From assembly GCA_003665825.1 (NCBI GenBank), contig QPFY01000009.1:992001-1056000 (forward strand): a stretch of 64,000 bases of DNA, written 5' to 3'. Shown piece by piece: positions 26,828 to 35,203 of this stretch. How positions within the stretch are numbered: the first letter of the stretch is position 1; each line of letters begins with the position of its first letter. The notes under the pieces are model-generated. The model was not told the origin of the DNA. It saw nothing but the letters and a program-made list of their open reading frames with translations, and did no database searches. The DNA is from Microbotryum silenes-acaulis. Taxonomy: Eukaryota; Basidiomycota; Microbotryomycetes; Microbotryales; Microbotryaceae. A program made the position numbers and the translations under genes.

Positions 26828-28372
26828 TCATGCCCTACTAGCATGCGGACCTGAAGCTACACACAAAATCGGCGAAAATAAGCTACTGAGCTCGGACCTC
26901 TTCTGTCTCCCAAGACGGGAGTCTCCTATGTGGACGCCGCCGCCGAAATCCGATTCGTTGTAGTCCATGTTGTGGTAATCGTTGGGGTCGCGTTCCATCA
27001 CTCGGGTGTACTGTACAAGAAGCACATCAGTATCACGTTCAGTTGATGATTCACTTGCCGCAGATCTTGGCGCAAGTCGGCAGCACCTGAACTACTCACC
27101 TCGAGCAGCAGTCGAAGCAGGTCTACAGTACGAGACGACAGCAAAGATTGATCAGCTTAACTTTACCTGGTTTTCACGCCCTCCATGCCCAACGTTGGAA
27201 CACTCACAAGCCTGCATATCAACCCATCTCCAATGCCCTTCCGTCCACTCCTTCCCCTGCATCGCAATCTTCTCCGCCGACACATCATGCCCACCCTTCC
27301 CTTCCAGATCACCCTTGAAGAACGCCATAATAGAGTACAGATCTTGGTAGTGGACGTTAACGGGTACGTAGTGGTACCGCAGGGCTGGATGCGTTCGGCG
27401 TACCACTCGGGGAAGATGGTCGATTTAAGGGCGAGGCTGTTGCTTGCCATCAGACTGAATCCAGAACGGTGAGTTCGTCAGTCCATTCCTTGTTCAGGAA
27501 ACGCTTCGAGTGGTGTATACTCAGACTCGTTCCACTCACCGATGAAACCTCCCACTCCAGCCATTCCCATCCACGTCCAAAACGTACTTGTACTCATTCT
27601 GCTGCACCTCACTCATATACGCATCCCACCGATGTTCAGCCTCGAAAGAGCGACACATCGCTTGCGTACCACATTGTTGAGCGCGGCCAGAGAACTGGAA
27701 GTCGAAATAGTGCTTGGCCCAGCTTGAGGCGGGAGCCGAGTGGAGTGTGAGGTTTCCCGGTTGGTTGGGTCTGTCATCGAGGGAGAGGGCGACGGTGATG
27801 TTCTCCTTCGTTTGACCCACTTCAGTCATAGCACAAGGGAAGTCAGACTTCAGCTGCGATGATCGATACGTTATCACCCTCTTCACGTATCGAACTACTG
27901 ACTTTTGACCAATCGCGGCCTCTGACTCCATTTGCGCATATGGTCAATCGAGAGATCGGACCCCGTTGTCAACCCTCGCCACAAAAGCTCGTTCTTCTTC
28001 TTCTTGCTCCAAACCGGATCAGGACCAACTGGTCGTTCATACTGCTCTAAAGCGGGTAGGAGGAGATCATTGTGGAGGTGTGAGGAGGTGAAGGAGAACA
28101 TGGGGAAGAACAAAGCTGGTCTTGGGCCATCCCTGATCCGCGGTCGAAAGCAGAAGGTCAGCGACGGCAACATAAATGCTGTTAATGCATACATTGACTA
28201 CGTACCAGGCAGTGAACCCATGAAGCGCTTGATTTCCAGGATGATGACAAACGTCCATGGCATCTACGTGATTCTCGATCAATGTCAGACCCGACGGCGG
28301 CTTCGACTCCATTCGCGCGTCGAAAGGGGTTGCTCTTCGCCGGGGCGAGCCAGGGGGACACAACCGTTGCAC
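26828..28372 (-). pseudogene. C-terminal half of a GT90/Cap10-type glycosyltransferase gene
   Basis: Spliced minus-strand exons encode the C-terminal catalytic region of fungal GT90 (Cap10-like) glycosyltransferases, which act in the secretory pathway on capsule, wall or glycolipid xylosyl/mannosyl structures. The order is RLCPPGSPRRRATPF, VDAMDVCHHPGNQALHGFTA, PALFFPMFSFTSSHLHNDLL, NELLWRGLTTGSDLSIDHMR, QNEYKYVLDVDGNGWSGRF, LKSTIFPEWYAERIQPW, HYVPVNVHYQDLYSIMAFFK and LLLEYTRVMERDPNDYHNMD. The fold's EXK-like and DVDG motifs are present. The N-terminal half is missing here: coding sequence stops being recognisable near 28372, where an inverted-repeat arm begins. A matching N-terminal piece lies at 32199-33301 on the same strand, so the gene is split by about 3.9 kb of foreign DNA and is probably dead. 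Confidence 0.75.
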
Positions 28373-29027
28373 TCCGTCATTCGTCTACCCGAGCTACGAA
28401 AACTTTCGCGATGACACTCCGGCTCAGTTCGTTCCAGGCCACCCAGCTTCTCGGACCTCAAGTGCTGAGTACTTCGACTTCTTGACGGCTCAGTTCCGTT
28501 CCGCCCTCGACGGCAATTACGACTTCTTCGAGTTCTCCAAGTTTAAATCCCAGTCCGATGCACCTCGTTCGATTCGGGAAGGCGTCACGGCACACCTGTC
28601 GACGGTACTGGTGGACCTTTGAGACTTCTGCCATAAGCTGGAGAGTACCGCGGAGCTTTCGTTGGAGGAGGCCCAGGAGGTGGAACAGCAGGCGGGGTTG
28701 CTCGTGGACGACCTACCCTATCGGGGGGGAGGTGTGGTACTCCGGGTCGTGTCCTTATGGCAGAAGTCCCAAAGGTCCACCAGTACCGTCGACAGGTGTG
28801 CCGTGACGCCTTCCCGAATCGAACGAGGTGCATCGGACTGGGATTTAAACTTGGAGAACTCGAAGAAGTCGTAATTGCCGTCGAGGGCGGAACGGAACTG
28901 AGCCGTCAAGAAGTCGAAGTACTCAGCACTTGAGGTCCGAGAAGCTGGGTGGCCTGGAACGAACTGAGCCGGAGTGTCATCGCGAAAGTTTTCGTAGCTC
29001 GGGTAGACGAATGACGGAGTGTAACGG
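28362..29027. repeat. Near-perfect 275-bp inverted repeat with 116-bp loop
   Basis: The left arm 28362-28637 and right arm 28754-29027 are reverse complements; by eye I find only about two substitutions (a G/A near the outer end and TGAG versus TGGG near the inner end). Both arms encode the same peptide, containing FRDDTPAQFVPGHPASRTSS and DFFEFSKFKSQSDAPRS, on opposite strands. The substitution near the inner end makes a stop codon (TGG to TGA) in the plus-strand copy. A transcript across it would fold into a long hairpin. Confidence 0.9.
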
Positions 29028-29174
29028 TTTTGCATCGTGCGAAGTGGAGAATGGCGACTTGAAAGAGAAAGGGGGAGCGTCGCGACCCTGCGCTGCCCTT
29101 GCGCTGCCCTTGCGCTGCCCTGAAGCGACCCGCCCCCCTCTGCTCTGCCACCTCCTACGACTCGCAACCCTTCC

Positions 29175-29525
29175 TGTCGCAGAAATGTTCTCGAGTGGTA
29201 ACTGATGATGACCACGACTCAGTCCAATGAACAGGGACGAGAACAGAGTAAGGTAAGATTCCAAAGAGCTGACCTGATGATGACCACGACTCAGTCCAAT
29301 GAATAGGGACGAGAACAGAGTGGCCAGAGACTAAGGGACAGACTCGCGGAAGGCTAGAAAGTGAAGCATAAAGCTAATAAGGAGAGAGATTAGAGACTAG
29401 TAAAGTAGGGAGATTGAGCGACTAAGGAGTGAATGACACGCCGCTAGGCTCAATCCCAAGTACCATAATAGGAACAATAATCAGATGAAGGACGGGACAA
29501 CCCATATGACCATATACGAATGACA
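29175..29525 (-). repeat. 3' LTR of the gag-only element
   Basis: 351 bp. It contains an internal near-duplicate of about 45 bp (GATGATGACCACGACTCAG... twice, near 29202 and 29276). It matches the LTR at 31008-31358. Confidence 0.9.
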
Positions 29526-29607
29526 CTCCCCCGGTTGAAAGGTCCAAAGATGAAGTGACTAGGTACACGAGGTAAAGACGAGGTTGAACTTGACTTGAGG
29601 TTGAAAG

Positions 29608-29739
29608 ATGAGGAACGGTGGACCAAAGCGAAAGGCGCTGGGTAAGACCGAATGAGGAACGGTGGACCAAAGCGAAAGGCGCTGGGTAAGACCGAGTGAG
29701 GAACGGTGGACCAAAGCGAAAGGCGCTGGGTAAGACCGA
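29608..29739. repeat. Three tandem 44-bp units inside the retroelement
   Basis: A unit beginning ATGAGGAACGGTGGACCAAA is repeated three times with one or two changes. Related degenerate units (GACGGTGGATCGG and CGGAGTACGCCGGGGAA) continue to about 30025. The stretch is non-coding and lies between gag and the 3' LTR. Confidence 0.85.
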
Positions 29740-30052
29740 AGACGAGAGACGATAGACCGGAGTACGCCGGGGAATATCGTTGAAGAGAGGCGATGGGTTG
29801 GTGTACGAAGCCAACAGGATCGCAGACGAGACGATGGACCGGAGTACGCCGGGGAACAATCGTAAAAAGAAAGGCGATGGATCGATGTACAAAGTCGATA
29901 TGATCGCAGACGGTAAAAACGGTGGATCGAGTTGGAAAAACCCGATAGGACCAGACGAGAGACGGTGGATCGGATTGAAAAAATACCGATAAGACCATGG
30001 AAAATAGAGACGGTGGATCGGATTGAGTTGCCGATATGACCGAATGTGTGGA

Positions 30053-31003
30053 TCAGAGTGACCACTGGTTGAGGCCGACCATCATGGCTTTGGACTTGTC
30101 AGACTCCGAATTAGACTTGGAGGGACAGCCAGACCACTTGTTACTATGACCATGAGCGTTGCAATTCTTGCAGAACAGCTTGGAATGATCCCGACGTTGC
30201 GCCACGAGAGCGCTGCTAGGGAAGGGCTCGCCAAAGTGACGCGATGAATCCTCGGGAGGTGCCAACGATGTCAATCGACGGTCGACTTGGGCATAAAGAA
30301 GGGCAACGAATTGTTGGAAGTCGGTGTTGAGGGTGACCTCAGAAGTGAGGCTGCTTGCGATACTCTCCCACTCGGGTGGAAGAGAGTGAATGAGCAAGGC
30401 GGCAAGTGCAAAGCCTGGTAAGACAACACCCATGTTCCGAACTTCTTCCACAGCGTTCGTAAAGTTGAGGATGAAAGACCTGAAGTTGCCAGGTCTTGAG
30501 AAGGTGCTCCGGAAGATGACCGGGACGAGTTGCATGAATCGAGCTTCAGCGCCCTTGGTGTGATGAACGTACAGCGCTTGCCACATGGCAAAAGCAGAGG
30601 TACAATTCTTGATCACCGCCATTTGGGATCGATGAATAGAGTTGTTGATCAGCCTACTCGCCTTGGCATCCTTGGATTTGAGCACAAGAGCACGGAGGCG
30701 AATTGCCTCGGCGTCCGCGGCCGAAGGAGTAGGCGCGGCTGACGCGGAGGGTGAAGTATTTTCCTTGCCGCCAGATGTTGACGGTTGCGAAGCAGCCGGG
30801 GGCGTGAGCATGCCGGCTTGGAAGTCCTCTAAAATAGCTGGAATGCCCAATGTAGTGACATCCAGAAGATCATCGAGGCGAAGATTGTTCGATATCCAAA
30901 TCGACCATTCTTCGTAGGAGTTCGGAGTGTTGCTAAGGTAGATCTTGTAGGAGACCGTTTCCGTCGCTTCCTCCAGAGCGGCTAGGTGGCTTGAGGGGCT
31001 CAT
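30053..31003 (-). CDS. Gag protein of the copia-type element
   Basis: 316 residues starting MSPSSHLAALEEATETVSYK. The fold corresponds to the UBN2-type copia Gag: SFILNFTNAVEEVRNMGVVL, GFALAALLIHSLPPEWESIA and FQQFVALLYAQVDRRL. A C-terminal zinc knuckle reads CKNCNAHGHSNKWSGC, that is CX2CX4HX6C, two residues longer in the last spacer than the usual CX2CX4HX4C. The frame ends shortly after (VGLNQWSL), with no Pol. The start codon lies inside the primer-binding site, so the 5' leader has no untranslated gap after the LTR. Gag alone would supply particle assembly or RNA packaging, with Pol from an autonomous relative. Confidence 0.85.
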   Translation of the reverse strand: MSPSSHLAALEEATETVSYKIYLSNTPNSYEEWSIWISNNLRLDDLLDVTTLGIPAILEDFQAGMLTPPAASQPSTSGGKENTSPSASAAPTPSAADAEAIRLRALVLKSKDAKASRLINNSIHRSQMAVIKNCTSAFAMWQALYVHHTKGAEARFMQLVPVIFRSTFSRPGNFRSFILNFTNAVEEVRNMGVVLPGFALAALLIHSLPPEWESIASSLTSEVTLNTDFQQFVALLYAQVDRRLTSLAPPEDSSRHFGEPFPSSALVAQRRDHSKLFCKNCNAHGHSNKWSGCPSKSNSESDKSKAMMVGLNQWSL

Positions 31004-31007
31004 AACC
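30996..31007 (-). other. Primer-binding site matching initiator tRNA-Met anticodon arm
   Basis: The plus-strand sequence GGGCTCATAACC abuts the LTR and is identical to the anticodon stem-loop of fungal initiator tRNA-Met. In the element's sense strand this is GGTTATGAGCCC. Copia and Ty5 prime from such a half-tRNA. The gag ATG lies within it. Confidence 0.75.
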
Positions 31008-31358
31008 TGTCGCAGAAATGTTCTCGAGTGGTAACTGATGATGACCACGACTCAGTCCAATGAACAGGGACGAGAACAGAGTAAGGTAAGATTCCAAAGA
31101 GCTGACCTGATGATGACCACGACTCAGTCCAATGAATAGGGACGAGAACAGAGTGGCCAGAGACTAAGGGACAGACTCGCGGAAGGCTAGAAAGTGAAGC
31201 ATAAAGCTAATAAGGAGAGAGATTAGAGACTAGTAAAGTAGGGAGATTGAGCGACTAAGGAGTGAATGACACGCCGCTAGGCTCAATCCCAAGTACCATA
31301 ATAGGAACAATAATCAGATGAAGGACGGGACAACCCATATGACCATATACGAATGACA
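31008..31358 (-). repeat. 5' LTR of the gag-only element
   Basis: Direct copy of 29175-29525, same length. Followed by the CTTCC target duplication at 31359-31363. Confidence 0.9.
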
Positions 31359-31363
31359 CTTCC

Positions 31364-32198
31364 GATGTACCAGGACTCTTGACCTCGATGAGACACGCAA
31401 TCGCTGAGACAATGTTCCGATTAATCAGTTGTACTTGTCCTTCATTCGATCCTCTGCCTCTTGTACCGAAGGGTGTCGTTCGGACAATCCGAGACCTCTC
31501 TCCTTCCGAGGCATTCAGGGCTCGCAAATGGACTTGGGTAGCCAGAGCCAGGAGTCGACCAGCGCTCAGGGACAGGAACGGGAGTCGTCACGGAGAGAAG
31601 GGGACGGCGAACGAGAAAGGTCTGCAGATTCAGATCGGCGGGGACCGTTGGAGGGGACAGGGAGCGAGGTTGAGAAATTTCCTGGCATACTGGAAGCAGG
31701 GAGGATACTGGAGTCTGGCTCTAACGAGGAGCACAGGGAAGGTAGAAGAGAAAGAGAAGCGACTCGGAGCGGAGCCCAAAGGCGAGCGGGAGCGGGCTGA
31801 GACGTTCGGGTAGCGGGGCGACGGCAAGGCGCGCGGCGGATTGTGGGGCACGACTTGGCTGCGCGCGCGAGTTCGGGACTCGGTTTGCTCTCTTTCCTAG
31901 GGAGATCACTTCAGGAGGAATCAGGCCATACGGTTGGTGCTGATTAGATCTCACGGTTTCATTGTTGGGAATTTGAGTGTGTGTGTGTGTGTTCAAATGT
32001 TCAAGTGTTCAAGTGTTCGAGCGCCCAAGTCTCCAAGTCTTTCGTCCCCGTTCAAACTCTCTCGTCTCCCCTTTTTCCCATCTCGGCGCCGGCAGTTCCC
32101 CCGCGCACGCGTTTTGCCCCTCTCGCGTCCGGCCGTCGTCGCTCTCTCTCCTCTCCTGTCGCGTTCTGCGCACAAGTTCCAATCGCAACGGTCTAGCA
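31364..32198. other. Non-coding stretch with a GT microsatellite
   Basis: Apart from the start of the disrupted ORF, I find no supported gene. (GT)8 lies at 31977-31992, followed by TTCAAGTG-type short repeats to about 32020. A polar plus-strand ORF (31429-31800) has no recognisable domain. This stretch forms the right part of the segment that separates the two GT90 halves. Confidence 0.4.
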
Positions 32199-33301
32199 CT
32201 ACCACACCGCGAACGTGTACCACACGTCAAACCCTTTTGGAGGAGTTTGGTCGTACCGATGGTGGTACTCGGCGATCGCTTCGGCGAAGGATCGGCTCTG
32301 TCGAGCGACCTTGTCGTTCCATTCTTGCTCGGCTCGTTGCATGAGATGGTGGATCGGGTGAAGCTGGTCCAGCACCGACGACTGCCGTTTCCCAGCGCTT
32401 TTCTGCTTCGGATCTCCGTACTCGGAATTTGTTGCTCGAGTAGCAGGATAATGGAGCACACCAAAGTCCTTTTCATAGGTGAGCGACCCCGATATAGAAT
32501 CCTCTTGACCCAACCCCATCGCGATCGTTTCGGAGCTGTTCTTGCCTCGGCTTCGACTCGAAGCGCACCGACGAGTGTACCGCCCCAGCATCCGACAATG
32601 ATGTTGCAAGACTAAATACTGTGTCTGTCCAATCACTTCCAGCTTAGTACGAGATCGTGTCGAAGCTGCCTTTGACGAAGATTAAGATTCCCCCGTCTTG
32701 CCCACGGACGACAATGACGGCGGTCCGAACCAAAACCACAGCCCGAAGATGAGAACGAGCCCGGCGGCCCAGATGCGCCGAGGTCGATGCCGAAAGACCG
32801 AACGCGTCAGTGCATCCCCAATTTGACCGTATTGGATAACGAGCCCTTGCGTAGATCATCATCGTCTTCGTTGAGGTCGTTGTCGAGATCGATAGCGAAC
32901 GAAGTCAAGCTCGTTATCGGGTCGTATCGCCGTAGAGCTGCAAGTTCGGCCGGCCGACTGGCGCTGCTGCTGAGCAGATCCCAAGTCGCCCCGCTCGAGT
33001 TCGACGACGCGAGAGAGGACGATGACGCTGAAGAGGTGAGCCAGGTTGGAGGCGTGAGTTCGCAGTGTCTCGAAAGGGAGGAGAAGCGAGGGATAGCGGA
33101 GGAGAAAGGGCTTGGGCAGATGCTCGCTTCAGTCAAGACCGACTGGCCCCCAGCCTCGTCGCCGAGCATGTCGGAGACCGCGGCGAGCGACGTTTCGGAG
33201 TTAAACCTTCGATTAGAAGCCGCCCGGGCCAAACTGAACAGTACAGAGCACTGTCGCAGTCGATGAAGGAGGGCCGTACACGAGTCGTACAAAGCACCCA
33301 A
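32199..33301 (-). pseudogene. N-terminal half of the split GT90/Cap10-type gene
   Basis: The minus strand at 32384-32215 encodes LHPIHHLMQRAEQEWNDKVA, RQSRSFAEAIAEYHHRY and PPKGFDVWYTFA, the conserved N-terminal region just before the catalytic domain of Cap10-like GT90 proteins. Upstream, about 32775-32715 encodes a membrane anchor (AAGLVLIFGLWFWFG) after a basic RHRPRRI, as in type II Golgi proteins, and 33301-32807 gives a Ser-rich cytosolic tail. An in-frame TAA follows the anchor (VGKTGES then stop) unless removed by splicing, and the join between tail and anchor changes frame. With the catalytic half relocated beyond 28372 and about 130 central residues missing, I call it a broken gene. 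Confidence 0.55.
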
Positions 33302-33339
33302 AGACCTCGCACCTCATTGTCATCGATCTGAGCTTTCGG

Positions 33340-34565
33340 CCGGCTTTTGCTCTAATAAAAGAGCCTTTAGCATTTCGCACCCAAGTATACTACGCCAACC
33401 TCAACGGGTTTGGCGATGGGACTCAGCGAAATCCGCAGGTCTCTCGGTTGCGCCTCTACTACACCCCTCTCGACCACGGCGGCTTTGGTTTGATCGATCT
33501 GACTCGGCGCCTAGCAATCGATCACGCCAAGTGGGTCTTCCAGCTCCGTGACCCGGACGGATGCTTCACACGCCACCTCTTCGACATACGCATTCGCCTC
33601 CAGGCAGCGAACCAGCCTAACCCTTTCACCTTGTCCAGACCGGCCCCCAACCAGCATCGTCATCCTTGGATCTGGATCTGGTGGGCATACTTCTGCCATC
33701 CTCCTCCAAAGTGGGGCCATGCGGTGAGAAAGACGAGGAAACTCCTTCCTCCTCGTTGGGTCCGCTATTTCGAAGCCTGGCCGTCGGTGACAACGCTCAC
33801 CCCCCCCCCCCCCCCCCCCCGAACTGTCCAAGAGCCACAACCTCGAGCGATGGGCAACGCATGTGCTCTTTTTCCCAGCAGGCCATGGAATTCAACACGA
33901 CACCAGGAGGTCTTCACTCTGCCGGAGCAACGATGGAACGCATGGTGGAAGGCCTTACGCAAGATTCGCAGGGTTCACTCGGACGCCGAAGATACCGTGC
34001 ACCTCCTCTCTCTGGGATCCCTCCATCCAGGTCGCCAACTCGCATCCTCGACCAGCCCCCACTCCAACAATCGATCCTTCTCATGTGTGATGTGCCTCTC
34101 GGAAGCGCCCGAGTGCCTGGTCCACCTCGCGGTGGGCTGCCCTTTTGCCCATCGTCTCTCGTCTGCTCTGTCCCCGACTCCACACCCCGTCTTCGTGGAC
34201 TTCGTGTGTCCAGCCGTGTCTCGCTCGGAACGTCGATTTGTCGAACTACGGGTCCTCTTCTTTCACTCGATCTGGAAGCTCTGTCGCCGTCGCCGATTCT
34301 CGTCGGATCTTTTGGAACCGATCACCGAAACGGACTTCGAGGGGCTTCGAGCCTCTATTCAGGAGTCCAAGGGTCGCCTAGTGTCTCTGTAAGCCACCAA
34401 AGGGGGTTTTAGTGGGTATGGTTGATCCTGGTTCAGGGTCAATGAGTCCTACACTACTGGCTTCTGCCAGTGTGCGTAACAGCATTCCCTCCGACTTTTC
34501 CGAAGGTTTCTAGGTATTAATATAATTATACTGTTACTGAAATCTACCAAATAAATAAAAAAAGG
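33340..34565 (+). mobile_element. 5'-truncated non-LTR retrotransposon (LINE) 3' end
   Basis: A reading frame open from about 33350 to the stop at 34392 encodes the C-terminal part of a LINE ORF2 after the reverse transcriptase: RLRLYYTPLDHGGFGLIDLT, DHAKWVFQLRDPDGCF and a CX2CX9HX4C finger (CVMCLSEAPECLVHLAVGC). This is the arrangement seen in Tad1-like and related fungal LINEs. A run of 21 C (33800-33820) lies within the frame. The 3' end is an A-rich tail (AAATAAATAAAAAAAG, ending at about 34565). The 5' end is truncated, as usual for incomplete target-primed integration. No clear target duplication seen. Confidence 0.75.
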
Positions 34566-35203
34566 GTTTGGGTTCGGGAGGCTCCAAGTCGTGAACGCCG
34601 CGGCACTCCTTCCGGATCGGGGCGACGCACACTCGTGTCTGGACCCGCAGCGGTCGCAGCGCCGAAGCAGGAAGACTCTCGCATGTCAAGTCGGATCACG
34701 TGACTGGACTCGACAAGCTGCAAGTTCGAGCTTTTCCAATCTACAGAGGCTCGAGCTCCACACCTTTGCAATATCGTCAACCATTCTAAAGCATCCGCGA
34801 TCGGAGGTAGGACAGGACGCCCCCGTTGCTGTGAATCGGCGGCCGGATACAAGAGTTCGGTATCCGAGACCGAGGGAAACCCAAGGCGGCTATTCTGCGG
34901 GAGATTTGGCTTCCCGGTACATTACGAACGTAGCAGTACAATTTGGACGGTGCAAGATATAAAAATGGTGTTATGAAATGTATCAGGAAATGTATCCTTT
35001 GAAGGAGAGAAACGTTCTATCTGCTCGAAGATCGAAAATACGATTCGTGGAGGAGATTGAGCACCTCGAGCTTTCCCTATCTCCCGATCAATTTGCTGGC
35101 GTCAAGTGTCATATTCAACCTAGGAGATGTGTGACAATGAACGGGAACAGGCCCGGCAAAGACAAAGAGGGAGAGGGAATACAACAAAAGAGTTTTCGAT
35201 TTT
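34566..35203. other. Intergenic, nothing recognised
   Basis: About 640 bp between the LINE tail and the 3' end of the aldehyde dehydrogenase gene. The small ORFs lack support. Confidence 0.5.

Larger units (their letters stand above)
29175..31358 (-). mobile_element. Gag-only (TR-GAG-like) Ty1/copia-type LTR retrotransposon
   Basis: Two 351-bp direct LTRs (29175-29525 and 31008-31358), identical as far as I can read, bound by TG...CA in the element's sense, flanked by a perfect 5-bp duplication CTTCC (29170-29174 and 31359-31363). Total 2,184 bp. The only long internal ORF is gag (31003-30053); there is no protease, integrase or reverse transcriptase, so it must move in trans. The primer-binding site next to the 5' LTR matches the anticodon arm of initiator tRNA-Met (30996-31007). 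A purine run (CCGGGGGAG on the minus strand, 29526-29534) precedes the 3' LTR. Identical LTRs imply a recent insertion. Confidence 0.9.
28718..31527 (-). pseudogene. ORF of unknown function disrupted by the LTR retrotransposon
   Basis: Removing the LTR element and one copy of its 5-bp duplication joins two minus-strand reading frames exactly in frame: upstream 31527-31359 (GQVQLINRNIVSAIACLIEV, then KSPGTSE) and downstream 29174-28718 (GLRVVGGGRAEGGG, later FRDDTPAQFVPGHPASRTSS). The rebuilt frame is about 208 codons and runs through the right arm of the inverted repeat to a stop at 28718. The EVKSP string faintly recalls PD-(D/E)xK nuclease cores, but one short motif is not evidence of function. 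I recognise no family. A 12-bp unit (TGCGCTGCCCT-type) repeats near 29090-29130. Confidence 0.45.

Noticed and set aside
28558..28833. Two 82-codon ORFs with the same peptide on opposite strands
   Set aside because: Explained by the inverted repeat; neither is the protein-like frame of the arm.
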